Shown: positions 26,303 to 35,512 of the stretch, piece by piece
How the letters are laid out: the number at the start of each line of letters is the position of its first letter
Position numbering within the stretch: the stretch's first letter is position 1
Assembly: GCF_010994035.1 (NCBI RefSeq)
Contig: NZ_WIXN01000004.1
Coordinates: 62,001-126,000, forward strand
Direction: 5' to 3'
Length of the DNA: 64,000 nt
From: Virgibacillus aidingensis
GTDB taxonomy: Bacteria; Bacillota; Bacilli; Bacillales; Amphibacillaceae
Translations under genes and position numbers: made by a program
Notes under the pieces: model-generated
The model's input: the letters and a program-made list of their open reading frames with translations, nothing else
Databases searched by the model: none
Told to the model about the DNA's origin: nothing

Positions 26303-27382
26303 CTAAGATGGGTCTATTTCTATCACAATTTTCCCGAAATGACTTCGTTTTGCTAAGGCTTCCTGTGCGTCACCAAGTTCATTTAATGGATAGACTTTAT
26401 GAATAACAGGATCCAATTTTCCCCGGAAAACCAAAGAGGTTACCTGCAAAAAGTCTTCCCAGTTGCCCATTGGTGCTCCGAGTATTTTTCGATGGTGCTG
26501 ATAAATCTCACGAATACTTATATCAGGAAAGTCACCTGATGTTGCGCCGGATAAGATTAACTTTCCACCTTGATCAAGGGCATTCAGGCTATTCCTGATC
26601 GTTTTGACACCCACGCAATCCAACGCTAATTGAACACCATAACCGTTAGTCCAATCCATCACTTTCTCCAGCCAATTTTCATGTGAATAGAAAGCTTCGG
26701 ATGCACCCATAGCCAGCGCTTTTTGTCGTTTTTCTTCATTTCCTACAATAGCGATGACCTCGGCACCCATTAAGACGGCAATTTGCATCTGAGCTGAACC
26801 TAAACCACCTGAAGCACCTACAACCAATACTGTGTCGGACGGCTTAATCCGACCAACAGTTACGGCACCCCTCCAGGCAGTGGTGTATACAGCAGGCACT
26901 GCAGCAGCTTTAACAGAACTGACATGCTCCGGTATTTCTATAATATTTTGAGCGGGTACTTTAACATATTCCGCCAAACCTCCCCACAAATGCTCTCCTA
27001 CTATTTTATAATTTTTACACATACTGGGTTCCGCGTTACGACAATACCGGCAGGTTCCACAGCCGAAAGCAGAATTTACCAGAACACGGGTATTTAGTTC
27101 CGGCAGATCTTCTCTTCCACCCCCTTTCGCAGATCCGTAGGCGATAACCTCACCTACAATGTCTACTCCGGAAACATGCGGCAACGTAATCTTAGGGACA
27201 CCCGGCCCCTTCAACCCCTCTCTTGCAAATATATCCAAATGATTTAAAGCTGTATATTTCACCTTAATTAACGCTTCGTTTGGCTGAAGTTGGGGAACCG
27301 GAACTGTTTCCATACGTATTACTTCAGGCCCGCCATGTTCCCGTATAACCGCAGCTTTCATTTCTTTTGGAAAATTATTCAC
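26303..27382 (-). CDS. Zinc-dependent MDR alcohol/quinone dehydrogenase
   Basis: 359 residues from the GTG at 27382, which has GGAAGGAGG 10 bases upstream; the ATG at 27403 overlaps that site. GroES-like N-terminal domain with the structural-zinc cysteines CGTCRYC...C near 100-115, and a Rossmann domain with GASGGLGSAQM near 170. Medium-chain dehydrogenase family; substrate not deducible. It lies between the M19 dipeptidase and an amidohydrolase on the same strand. Confidence 0.85.
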   Translation of the reverse strand: MNNFPKEMKAAVIREHGGPEVIRMETVPVPQLQPNEALIKVKYTALNHLDIFAREGLKGPGVPKITLPHVSGVDIVGEVIAYGSAKGGGREDLPELNTRVLVNSAFGCGTCRYCRNAEPSMCKNYKIVGEHLWGGLAEYVKVPAQNIIEIPEHVSSVKAAAVPAVYTTAWRGAVTVGRIKPSDTVLVVGASGGLGSAQMQIAVLMGAEVIAIVGNEEKRQKALAMGASEAFYSHENWLEKVMDWTNGYGVQLALDCVGVKTIRNSLNALDQGGKLILSGATSGDFPDISIREIYQHHRKILGAPMGNWEDFLQVTSLVFRGKLDPVIHKVYPLNELGDAQEALAKRSHFGKIVIEIDPS

Positions 27383-27525
27383 TAAATTTAATCCTCCTTC
27401 CATTAATTGTGCTTTAACATCAAATAATCATGCTCCAATTCGAGTCTAGTTTCATTTGAAAAAATATAAAAAACTTTTATTAATGGTTTCTATTCTTCTG
27501 GGCCATACGCTGCACCTTCACCAAA

Positions 27526-28695
27526 TCAAGTAATCTGTTTTCCATTCTTATAAACAAATTCAACCTGTGACATGTTTTTAATATCATCCAGTGGATTAGC
27601 TGGCAATCCTATAAAATCTGCAATCTTTCCTTTTTCAAGTGTGCCAAGCCGGTCTTCAATCCGCAGAGCCTCTGCAGCATGCTTAGTTACAGCTGAAATC
27701 GCCTGTATATTCGTAGCGCCAAACCGGACTAAACATTCCATTTCATACGCAAGCAATCCGTGCATACTGTCTGTGCCTAGTGCCAGGTTCGCACCTGAAT
27801 GGATGACACGGTGAAAATTCTCGGAAACAATTTCCCTGGTCCGCAATACTTTATCCTTTATAACTGGATCATTGAAGTCAGTTTGTTCTATACCTGTCTC
27901 ATGAAAAAGGATGGAAAACGTCCCGATGATCCACAGGTCTTTATTCACAACACCTTCAAGTTGAGATTCATTTATCAGGGCAGCGTGCTCGATAGTCCGG
28001 ACACCTTCCTCTATACATAAATCCAGTCCTGGTCCCCCATGTGCATGTGCAGCCACATAGGAACCGTACCTATCCGCTTCCTCTACTGCCATTCTGACTT
28101 CCTTGCTGCTGTAGCTGCAAAAATCAATGCCTGTTTTGCTGCTGCTAATCCCTCCGGTTACAAACAATTTGATTAAATCAGCACCTTTGGCAAAATTTTC
28201 TCTAGCATGCCTGCGAATTTCCTCTTCCCCATCCGAAACCGTTAAAGCTGCGCCATGCCCATTGCTTGCCACTAGCCCCCGGCCGCTAACAAGCAGCCTG
28301 GGACCCGGAATCAACTCTTCTTCAATTGCTTTTTTTATGTCAATATCAATAAAATTCTCTTCTCCGACAATCCGCATGGTGGTAACACCCGATTGTAAGC
28401 TTTTTTGAATATTCGGCAGGCTTCTCAGTATATTCCGGCCCGGAGGTAAAGCCATTTGGCCGAGTTGATCTCCCAACGCAGGAACGATAGACAAATGATT
28501 ATGACTATCGATCAGTCCCGGAAGGATATAATGAGAAGTGCAGTCCACCATCTCCACTATGCCATCTAATCCTGCAAACTCCTCCTCTTTTCCTATACCA
28601 GCAATTCTATCGTTTTGAATAAGCAAGCAACCTTCAGGAATAGGTGCACTGCCTGTTCCATCCAAAATAGCTTTTGACTTGATTAACTGATACAC
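27526..28695 (-). CDS. Imidazolonepropionase/prolidase-like amidohydrolase (1)
   Basis: 389 residues. Metal ligands of the amidohydrolase TIM barrel: DSHNHL near 61, Lys in ADLIKLFVTGG near 178, AAHAHG near 217, EHAAL near 236, and the Asp in GTDSMHG near 308. I place the start at GTG 28695 because AAAGGAGGT abuts the ATG at 28701. It lies immediately behind the sodium symporter (15 bases), so it probably processes the symporter's substrate in the cytoplasm. Likely hydrolyses a cyclic amide, dipeptide or carbamate; not further resolved. Confidence 0.85.
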   Translation of the reverse strand: MYQLIKSKAILDGTGSAPIPEGCLLIQNDRIAGIGKEEEFAGLDGIVEMVDCTSHYILPGLIDSHNHLSIVPALGDQLGQMALPPGRNILRSLPNIQKSLQSGVTTMRIVGEENFIDIDIKKAIEEELIPGPRLLVSGRGLVASNGHGAALTVSDGEEEIRRHARENFAKGADLIKLFVTGGISSSKTGIDFCSYSSKEVRMAVEEADRYGSYVAAHAHGGPGLDLCIEEGVRTIEHAALINESQLEGVVNKDLWIIGTFSILFHETGIEQTDFNDPVIKDKVLRTREIVSENFHRVIHSGANLALGTDSMHGLLAYEMECLVRFGATNIQAISAVTKHAAEALRIEDRLGTLEKGKIADFIGLPANPLDDIKNMSQVEFVYKNGKQIT

Positions 28696-28715
28696 GTACA
28701 TACCTCCTTTTACGT

Positions 28716-30152
28716 TTAAGCAACTTTCTTCTCACCTTTAAAAAATGGATCTGTTGCGTACTTAGGCGGTGCCGGCGTCATTAAGCTAACGACAACGATC
28801 AAGATAGTGGAGACAATAAATCCGGCAACCACTGGATCCAGAAAACTATGGAAGCCAAGCAAACGCCAGCCAAAGCAAGCTAATAATCCACCAATCATGG
28901 CACTGATAGCTCCTTCTTTTGTCGTTCTCTTCCATAAAACACCTAAAACTACAGGCATGAGAAAGCTGGAAGCCATAAGCGCACTAAACAAAGCAACCAT
29001 AATTTGAACTAATTCCCCTTGACCGATACCAAACAGTAATAATACAACAGGTACTGTCCCTGCTATAACAACACCGATCCGGCCAACCCATATTTTACGT
29101 TTCTCTGAGGCTTTTGGATCGAATATCGGCTGATAAATATCATTTGATAATGCTGAGCCGGCTACAATTAATAGTGAATCAACGGTAGACATCATGGCAG
29201 ATGTAACTGCAGCCAGCAAAATTCCGCCAATTAATGGTGGCAATACACTAGTTGCAATCATAGGCATGGCCAGGTCTCCTGTAGGCAATGCAGGAAATAG
29301 AACTGTACTGGACAGAGCTAAATAGTAGACAAAGAAATGAGCAACCCCTACGAGAATAATAGTAAATAAAATCCCTTTACGAATTGTCTTCATATCTTTC
29401 ATTGCGTAAAAGCGAACCAATTGCTCAGGTCTTGCAACAGCTCCCAATAGAAATGCCAAGCCCATGGTGAACAGTACTGCCGGCGGCATTCCTTCCCAGG
29501 TAAACGTAATAGGACTTACCGACTGAACATAAGATAATAAATTATCCGTTCCTCCCATATGGCGGATAGCCAGTGGCACAGAGATAATCGCACCCAAAAC
29601 CATTACCATCATTTGAACAAAATCTGTATACATAACTGCCATCATCCCGCCAATAACAGAGTAAATGATTAAGATAGCAGTAAACAAAAGCATTCCTTGC
29701 TCGGTTGGAATGCCGAAAATGATATTGGCAATGAGTCCGCCTGCAACTATTTGTGCCTGAATATAAACAACCATCGTAACAAGGATGATGATAGCCGCTA
29801 TTATTCTGGCGTTTTTACTGTAATAACGTGTTTCAATAAAATCGGGCAAAGAATTTCTTTTTACTCTTGTAAACCGTGGAGCAATAAAAGCAACCATAAA
29901 CCAATAAGCAAAAGGAAAAACCAATACAATCCAGCCAAAAGACCATCCGACTGCGTACATTGTTCCTATTGTCCCGATAAAAAGCCCTGAACTCATTTGG
30001 GTTGATGCAATACTGGCGCCACCGACCGCCCAGCCTAAATTACCACCTGCAATCCAATAGTCCTGGGCATTTTCCGTATTTTTATAAGAAACAATTCCAA
30101 TGACAAGCAGAAGTATAAAATAACCAACAAAAACAATGATTTGGATATCCAA
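28716..30152 (-). CDS. Sodium:solute symporter (SSS family)
   Basis: 478 residues with about 13 predicted membrane helices. SSS hallmarks include IASTQMSSGLFIGTIG in the second helix region, ARPEQLVRFYAMKDMK, and AVTSAMMSTVDSLLIVAGS, the last carrying sodium-site Ser/Thr residues. TTG start with AAAGGAG 9 bases upstream. A 37-codon gene lies 2 bases upstream, the usual companion of this symporter type. Substrate inferred from the neighbouring amidohydrolase and racemase to be an amino-acid derivative. Confidence 0.9.
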   Translation of the reverse strand: MDIQIIVFVGYFILLLVIGIVSYKNTENAQDYWIAGGNLGWAVGGASIASTQMSSGLFIGTIGTMYAVGWSFGWIVLVFPFAYWFMVAFIAPRFTRVKRNSLPDFIETRYYSKNARIIAAIIILVTMVVYIQAQIVAGGLIANIIFGIPTEQGMLLFTAILIIYSVIGGMMAVMYTDFVQMMVMVLGAIISVPLAIRHMGGTDNLLSYVQSVSPITFTWEGMPPAVLFTMGLAFLLGAVARPEQLVRFYAMKDMKTIRKGILFTIILVGVAHFFVYYLALSSTVLFPALPTGDLAMPMIATSVLPPLIGGILLAAVTSAMMSTVDSLLIVAGSALSNDIYQPIFDPKASEKRKIWVGRIGVVIAGTVPVVLLLFGIGQGELVQIMVALFSALMASSFLMPVVLGVLWKRTTKEGAISAMIGGLLACFGWRLLGFHSFLDPVVAGFIVSTILIVVVSLMTPAPPKYATDPFFKGEKKVA

Positions 30153-30154
30153 TG

Positions 30155-30268
30155 TTATTCACTCCTTTCCGATTCAGATTTATTAGCCAGATACATCCAA
30201 ATGATATATCCTAAAGTGATTACACCGTAGACAACAAACACACCCCAATATATAAAACCTAACCCCAT
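30155..30268 (-). CDS. Small symporter accessory membrane protein, 37 aa
   Basis: ATG at 30268 with GGGGGAG upstream; 37 residues with one hydrophobic segment (FIYWGVFVVYGVITLGYIIW) and a short charged tail ending KSESERSE. It overlaps the last 10 bases of the upstream gene (30259) and stops 2 bases before the symporter start, so translation is coupled both ways. It matches the small accessory proteins that NCBI annotates next to SSS transporters. It is too short for standard ORF calling. Confidence 0.8.
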   Translation of the reverse strand: MGLGFIYWGVFVVYGVITLGYIIWMYLANKSESERSE

Positions 30269-30990
30269 TCTTTCTCCCCCTCTAACTTAGTAGGTTTTTT
30301 TCGATTTAACATCCAGGCAGCTGCAATAGCAGCAATCAGTAATAATACAACTGAAAAATCTACAATTCTATTAAAAGTAAAGAATGGTACCTCATTTATA
30401 CTTCCATCAAACGAAAGCAGAGAAGACATTACCTGCAAATCAGAAGATACGCCATTGGAGCCGTCCGCTGTATATGCAGATGGAAAGCCACCTGTGACAG
30501 TTGATCCTTCCGGAATGTCCACATTAAATTCAAAGAAACCAGGTGCCGCTTCTAACGGTAATAATGTACTTGCAATAACCGGTATATTCACTTCAAAATT
30601 ATTCCCATCATTCATGACAGCATTTGTTACACGGTAATCTATTTGAACATCAACCTCTGAAGAATCAGATAACTCTGTGTCCAAAATGATTTCCCCGCTT
30701 ATTAAATTCTCATCTTGTTCCTCAAAACTGAAATTACCCGGCTCGCCATTAACTGTGACACTAATATCCTCAATACCACTGTTGAAAAAAAGAATTGCTT
30801 CAAATGGGAGACTTTCTGTTTCTTCATCAACATTGAACGAGTAATCCATTTTTACGAGTGCCGCTGTATCGTCAATTATTTCCGATTCCAATTCCGCTTT
30901 GGCAGGATAGCTATCGGCAAAAGCCGTTATAGTCATAAATAACCCCATAACAAATCCCATCGGAATAAGAACAGTCAATTTAGCTTTCAT
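30259..30990 (-). CDS. Exported, C-terminally anchored protein of unknown function
   Basis: 243 residues from ATG 30990 (GTGGGGTG upstream; ATG 31008 lacks spacing). Signal peptide ending ITAFADS, an all-beta extracellular region with acidic bias and a PEGSTVTGG stretch, then a C-terminal helix (VVLLLIAAIAAAWML) and a basic tail. I do not recognise the family. It lies between the racemase-family gene and the accessory protein/symporter pair, overlapping the latter by 10 bases, so it may be an extracellular part of the uptake system. Confidence 0.65.
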   Translation of the reverse strand: MKAKLTVLIPMGFVMGLFMTITAFADSYPAKAELESEIIDDTAALVKMDYSFNVDEETESLPFEAILFFNSGIEDISVTVNGEPGNFSFEEQDENLISGEIILDTELSDSSEVDVQIDYRVTNAVMNDGNNFEVNIPVIASTLLPLEAAPGFFEFNVDIPEGSTVTGGFPSAYTADGSNGVSSDLQVMSSLLSFDGSINEVPFFTFNRIVDFSVVLLLIAAIAAAWMLNRKKPTKLEGEKEWG

Positions 30991-31004
30991 TGAATTCACC
31001 CCAC

Positions 31005-31760
31005 TCATTTAATAAACAAGTCTTCAATACGCTTGTTATTTTCCATTTTTGGTGGTTTCATATAGCCTTTCTTACTATGTTCCAAATTTGACGAAACAAG
31101 TGCCTCTGCAAACTTAAGGCTTACTTTAGAAGGGTTAATTACCGGAACACCTAACTCTTCCATCATTTTGTCAGCAACATCAAGAAAGCCCATACTCATA
31201 CAACCCAGTATCAAAACTTCAGCTTTATCTTTATCAATAGCCTTTTTCCCTTCTTTTATAAGCAGCTCCACTGCCAGATCATGATTCTTATTGATTTCCA
31301 TGACCGGTAAATTTATTGCGCGCACAGACTGGAGCTTTTGGTATACGCCAGTTTCCCAGGCTAATTTTTCCAAACCATTAATTATACTGTCAGTAACAGT
31401 AACAACAGAAAATTTCTGGCCAAGTGTAACAGCCGTCCCCATTGATGCCCCAGCAGGCCCAACGACCAATTTATCGGATACTTCTCTTAACCCATCCAGT
31501 CCCGGATCTCCGAAACACCCTACGATCGTAGCGTCATGGCCTTCAGATTCAGCCTTTATTATATTCTTTGCTGTCCCAGGGACACTTAAATATTCCTCAT
31601 ACATGGATTCAATAGACGCTGGCCCCGATGAAACAGTAGAGATAGTAACTTCTGTTTCTGCACTTGCCCATCCCTGCAATTTTGCCAGTCTTCTGTTCAC
31701 TTCTTCCATTCCCACCGAGGTTTTATGCATTGGTCCGGGGATAATGTATTGCAATTTCAT
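31005..31760 (-). CDS. Asp/Glu/hydantoin racemase-family protein
   Basis: 251 residues. The two catalytic cysteines are in VGCFGDPG near 82 and LGCMSMG near 189, with VGPAGASMGTA between them, as in hydantoin racemases. RBS AAAAGGAG precedes ATG. Members racemise hydantoins, Asp or Glu, or act on related malonates/maleates. A carbamoylase relic directly upstream and amidohydrolases in the cluster favour a hydantoin or N-carbamoyl amino acid route, now possibly incomplete. Confidence 0.82.
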   Translation of the reverse strand: MKLQYIIPGPMHKTSVGMEEVNRRLAKLQGWASAETEVTISTVSSGPASIESMYEEYLSVPGTAKNIIKAESEGHDATIVGCFGDPGLDGLREVSDKLVVGPAGASMGTAVTLGQKFSVVTVTDSIINGLEKLAWETGVYQKLQSVRAINLPVMEINKNHDLAVELLIKEGKKAIDKDKAEVLILGCMSMGFLDVADKMMEELGVPVINPSKVSLKFAEALVSSNLEHSKKGYMKPPKMENNKRIEDLFIK

Positions 31761-32097
31761 ATCACATTCTCCTTTTCAATTTTCGGAATTTTAACTCACA
31801 AAAATATCAATATACTTCCAGCCAATTTAACTAACATCACCTCTTTCGTAATAATCCCGAGCTTTTTGTATCTATATTAGAACCACCGTTTCTTAATTTA
31901 GGTAAAAAAATGAAGATGCAACAACATCTCTAAAATAGTAGTAGTAAAAGTTATTCGATTTCTCGGGTTTTTAGGTATTATGCAACATATTACTATAGTT
32001 TTTATTGTTTGTATAGTAAAAATTTAAATAAAACAGTAATTAAATTAATCTGTTAATTATCCTATTCTTTAAAGAAATTGAAACTCCATTTGTTTTA
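31761..32097. other. Intergenic, no gene seen
   Basis: AT-rich spacer between the racemase-family gene and the carbamoylase relic. No promoter I would defend; I looked for a sigma-54 pattern and did not find one. Confidence 0.5.
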
Positions 32098-32453
32098 TCA
32101 CAAACTTCTTCAGAATGTTCGCTGCTTGTACACAACCACTAATTTCCGACCAATCCAGCGGATTGTGGTGATTCTTTCTTTTTACAGGTAACACGGCAAC
32201 CTCTGTTTTTTACCAGTAAAATACACGCATGCAACTAAGGTATCGTTCCAGTCATCCAATGGTGTATTTCCTGCATGTCCAGTTTCTCCCCGGAAAGTAA
32301 ACTCCAGCCAGCAAGTCCGGCAATACCACTCACTTTCCACGGGTAAATCCTGGTTTATTCCAGTTGCTTTCCCTGTTCAATGGGAACTTCAACAAACAAA
32401 TCTACCAACGATCTGTTGCACTTCAAGTCCAGCCTCTCTCATCCATTTTCCAG
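32098..32453 (-). pseudogene. Collapsed N-carbamoyl-amino-acid hydrolase gene
   Basis: Three collinear blocks resemble the intact gene at 43951-45243: its C-terminus (32098-32175, around CTAATTT.CGACCAATCCAG vs 43970-44042), the central metal-site region (32240-32390 vs 44461-44620, with the shared AGTAAACTCCAGCCAGCA), and the N-terminal AAWMEEAG region (32418-32453 vs 45030-45060). Large internal segments are deleted and stops interrupt all frames. The intact copy is a related gene, not necessarily the direct parent. Confidence 0.82.
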
Positions 32454-32496
32454 AAAAAGGCTCCCCCCTAAAGCATCACACCTCTTGGGGGCTGCC
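32454..32496 (-). terminator. Terminator of the TRAP operon
   Basis: On the minus strand GGCAGCCCCC pairs with GGGGGGAGCC (plus 32487-32496 and 32459-32468) with a small internal loop, followed by TTTTT (plus A run 32454-32458). It overlaps the edge of the carbamoylase relic. Confidence 0.75.
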
Positions 32497-32513
32497 TTAA
32501 TCTACTTGTCTTA

Positions 32514-34424
32514 TCAGCCACTCTGGTTAATTGTACTTAAACCGACACTGCTCTGTTTAAGTTTATACTGAATGAATATCACTGCTCCAAACAGTACTAA
32601 ACCAGCAACAGATGTGATTACTTCCGGCATTAATAGTAATGCGGAGGAAATCAGCAGGAGTAATGCCTGCCAAATCTTTAATTTATCGACAAAATACCAT
32701 TCAATCAAGGCACTAATTGCTATTAAGCCGGTTAAAGTGGAAACAAATGCAAAAACGGCTTCAAATAAATTTGCGTCAACAAATAATAAGTCAGGCCTAT
32801 AGACAAAAAAGATCGGTAACAAAAAGCCTGGCAGTGCCAGCTTTGTAGCATGTAATGCTGTTTTTAAATAGTTACCTCCGGAGATACCTGTAGCAACGAT
32901 AGCTCCGATTCCGACTGGAGGAGTTACAGCAGCCATCAACGCAAAGTAAAATACATAAAAATGGGCAACCATTGCCGGAACACCAAAGTTTATCATGGCT
33001 GGTGCAGCTAATAATGCAACCGTGAGATAGGCTCCGGTAGTAGGCATTCCCAAACCGAATATTAAACAGGTAATTGCCACTAAAATCAGCAACAGAGGCA
33101 GATACCCTCCTGCTAAGTCAATCATTTGGAAAGACATTCGCTGAGCAAAACCTGTGACCACAAATAACTCGATCATTATTCCAAGACTGGCCATCATCAG
33201 GCCCAGTTTTGTCCCATTTATCGCACCTGATTTTAAAGATTCCACCAGGAATGCTCCCATTTCTTTCAAAAATACTTTTACGTTTTTATGAACAATAAAT
33301 TTTTTAATTCCTACTAAGATAAACAAAGATAAGATTGCATATAACGCCGCTAAGGTTACTGGCACTCTTACATACAATGCTAGTATCAAAACAATTAAAG
33401 ATATCATTAAATATCCATCTTCTTTTAATGCCTGCAGGGTATTGACCTTCTCATCCGTTTTCATGGAAAGGTTTACCTTCACTGCCCTGATTTGTATACT
33501 TACCGCCAGATATAGGTAATACGTTAGAGCCGGCAGTAATGCTGCAATCAGAATTTCGGCATAGGAAACACCCAAATTAGTGGCCATCAGAAAAGCCGCC
33601 GCTCCCATAACAGGAGGCATGATTTGACCACCTGTCGATGCTACTGCTTCCACTGCACCTGCATATTCCCTGCTCAATCCTTTCTTATGCATCATCGGAA
33701 TGGTAATCGATCCGGTTGTAGCCACATTGGTAGAAATATTTCCGGAAACCGATCCCATAAATGCACTGGAAATCACGGCAGCTTGTGCAGGGCCTGAACG
33801 GAAACGTCCACCAACACCTTGGGCTATTTTCATAAAGAAATTAGTGGCTCCTGCTGCCTGCAGCGTAGTTCCCAATAAAACAAACATAAAGACTTCCCTT
33901 GCCCCGATCCCTGTAAATGATCCATATATACCTTGGAAATTTGTACTCGCATATGCTATTAAACGTTCAAATGAAAGACCGGAATGATAAAGTATGCCAG
34001 GCATATATTGACCGAAATACCCGTATAACATAGCGACCAATACAATAGAAGGAATAATGAAACCCCATGCTCTGCGTGTTGCTTCTAAAACTATGACGAC
34101 AAGTATGAAACCTACGATCGTGTCCGAGGTACTTGGAAGACCGATATTAGTAGATATAGACTCATAGTTTATAAGGATAAAAGCAGAAGCTGCTATGGCG
34201 GCCACCAATAATACCGCTCTTAAAATTTTTTTGAATAAAATGGCTTTTCCTTCAACCTTTTGCAGCGAGAGCAGGTAGACAATCACTAACCCAAAAGTAA
34301 TGTGGAGCACCTTATGCTCATCAAGTGAAAGAACAAGCCATTGAGTGGAAATCATATGGTACAAACTGGCAAAAACAGCAATGATGGTGATAATTAATCC
34401 TAAGTTGAATTTATATTTACGCAC
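32514..34424 (-). CDS. TRAP transporter, fused DctQM permease (TAXI type)
   Basis: 636 residues. N-terminal 4-helix DctQ-like part (about 1-140) joined to a large DctM-like permease with GATNFFMKIAQG, MGSVSGNISTNVATTG (helix break) and GLGMPTTGAYLTVALL. GTG start after AAAGGAG. Fused QM permeases pair with TAXI-type receptors, and the receptor gene lies 46 bases upstream. Uptake is driven by the ion gradient. Clustered amidohydrolase and M19 genes suggest an organic acid or peptide-like substrate. Confidence 0.92.
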   Translation of the reverse strand: MRKYKFNLGLIITIIAVFASLYHMISTQWLVLSLDEHKVLHITFGLVIVYLLSLQKVEGKAILFKKILRAVLLVAAIAASAFILINYESISTNIGLPSTSDTIVGFILVVIVLEATRRAWGFIIPSIVLVAMLYGYFGQYMPGILYHSGLSFERLIAYASTNFQGIYGSFTGIGAREVFMFVLLGTTLQAAGATNFFMKIAQGVGGRFRSGPAQAAVISSAFMGSVSGNISTNVATTGSITIPMMHKKGLSREYAGAVEAVASTGGQIMPPVMGAAAFLMATNLGVSYAEILIAALLPALTYYLYLAVSIQIRAVKVNLSMKTDEKVNTLQALKEDGYLMISLIVLILALYVRVPVTLAALYAILSLFILVGIKKFIVHKNVKVFLKEMGAFLVESLKSGAINGTKLGLMMASLGIMIELFVVTGFAQRMSFQMIDLAGGYLPLLLILVAITCLIFGLGMPTTGAYLTVALLAAPAMINFGVPAMVAHFYVFYFALMAAVTPPVGIGAIVATGISGGNYLKTALHATKLALPGFLLPIFFVYRPDLLFVDANLFEAVFAFVSTLTGLIAISALIEWYFVDKLKIWQALLLLISSALLLMPEVITSVAGLVLFGAVIFIQYKLKQSSVGLSTINQSG

Positions 34425-34470
34425 CTAAATTCTCCTTTCTAAAACAAGGAGGAGATCTCCTCCTTGTTCT

Positions 34471-35493
34471 TTACTGCCCACTAATGATCATGTCGTCTTC
34501 CCATATGCCCTGTTCCTGGAAATATTTTGCTGCCCCGGGATGAACAGGATAGTCTTTAACTAAACCTTCCACCGCATAATCCAATTCAAATATATTTAAT
34601 TCAGGACTGATGTTGCGAACTTCTTCCTCATTTTCATATAATACTTTTACCAGTTCATAAACAATATCTTCATCCGTGTCCGGCCTTGTGACAAGCATAC
34701 CTGTCATACCTGGCGCCTGCACATCCTCTGTATAAAAATCAAACGTATCGGCTAAAGCAGTTTCAATACTTAATCCCTGGTTATTCTCGGTCACTGTTTC
34801 CAAAATGTCCTGATCAAACTCCAATGGTCTAAGCTCCATGGACTGCGCTAATTCCTGAAAAGGTGCTGCAACTAAATTCCCGGCCATATGGAACAAAACA
34901 GAAGCGTCAATTTGTCCAGCATTTAAAGCATCTGCAGCTTCCTGATAGTTTAAGTGTTCCAACGTTATCTCATCGATAATATCGTATCCTTCTTCACCCA
35001 GTACCGCATTGGCGATAATAGATGAGGAGCCGCCGGTTGTACCTACATTTAATCTCTTTCCTTTAAGGTCCTCAATCGTTTGAATATCTGAATCCATAGG
35101 CACTAATATTGGCAGCGACCAATAGCCATAGGCAAAAACCTGGCTGAATTCCGTTTCCTGCTGAAAAGGTTCTATTCCGTTTGTGGCCGCATATAATACA
35201 TCACTCGTAGCCTGTCCCATTTGAATTTCTCCCTGATCAAGCAATACGATATTCTCTGCTCCCCCTGCAGTAGAAATAGTTGAATTTCTAAAATCATCGA
35301 CATAGTTATTTGCAGTAGACGCCAAAGCTTCAATAATGACATAACCCTGTGAACCCAATGATGCCGATCCCCATGTTAGGGTGTCATTTCCTCCGCCGCT
35401 GCTTTCTTCCCCACCACCATTTGTTTCCTGGTTGCACGCACCCAACAACATAATTAGGACAAGAAAAAGTATACTGAACTTTGAAATTCTCAT
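34471..35493 (-). CDS. TAXI-family TRAP transporter receptor lipoprotein
   Basis: 340 residues from ATG 35493 with AAAGGGAG upstream; the frame is open to 35538 but overlaps the preceding gene. Lipobox LLGAC, a Gly/Ser-rich linker, then a TAXI domain (GSQGYVIIEALAS, GGAENIVLL, LKGKRLNVGTTGGSSSI). Binds substrate outside the membrane for the fused permease downstream. Confidence 0.9.
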   Translation of the reverse strand: MRISKFSILFLVLIMLLGACNQETNGGGEESSGGGNDTLTWGSASLGSQGYVIIEALASTANNYVDDFRNSTISTAGGAENIVLLDQGEIQMGQATSDVLYAATNGIEPFQQETEFSQVFAYGYWSLPILVPMDSDIQTIEDLKGKRLNVGTTGGSSSIIANAVLGEEGYDIIDEITLEHLNYQEAADALNAGQIDASVLFHMAGNLVAAPFQELAQSMELRPLEFDQDILETVTENNQGLSIETALADTFDFYTEDVQAPGMTGMLVTRPDTDEDIVYELVKVLYENEEEVRNISPELNIFELDYAVEGLVKDYPVHPGAAKYFQEQGIWEDDMIISGQ

Positions 35494-35512
35494 TTTGATT
35501 CTCCCTTTTAAA

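Noticed and set aside
31860-31960. Possible sigma-54 promoter before the racemase-family gene
   Set aside because: A TTGCA-like box exists but the paired GG box is missing.
32380-32571. Plus-strand open frame over the carbamoylase relic
   Set aside because: The reverse-strand alignment to the carbamoylase explains this sequence better.
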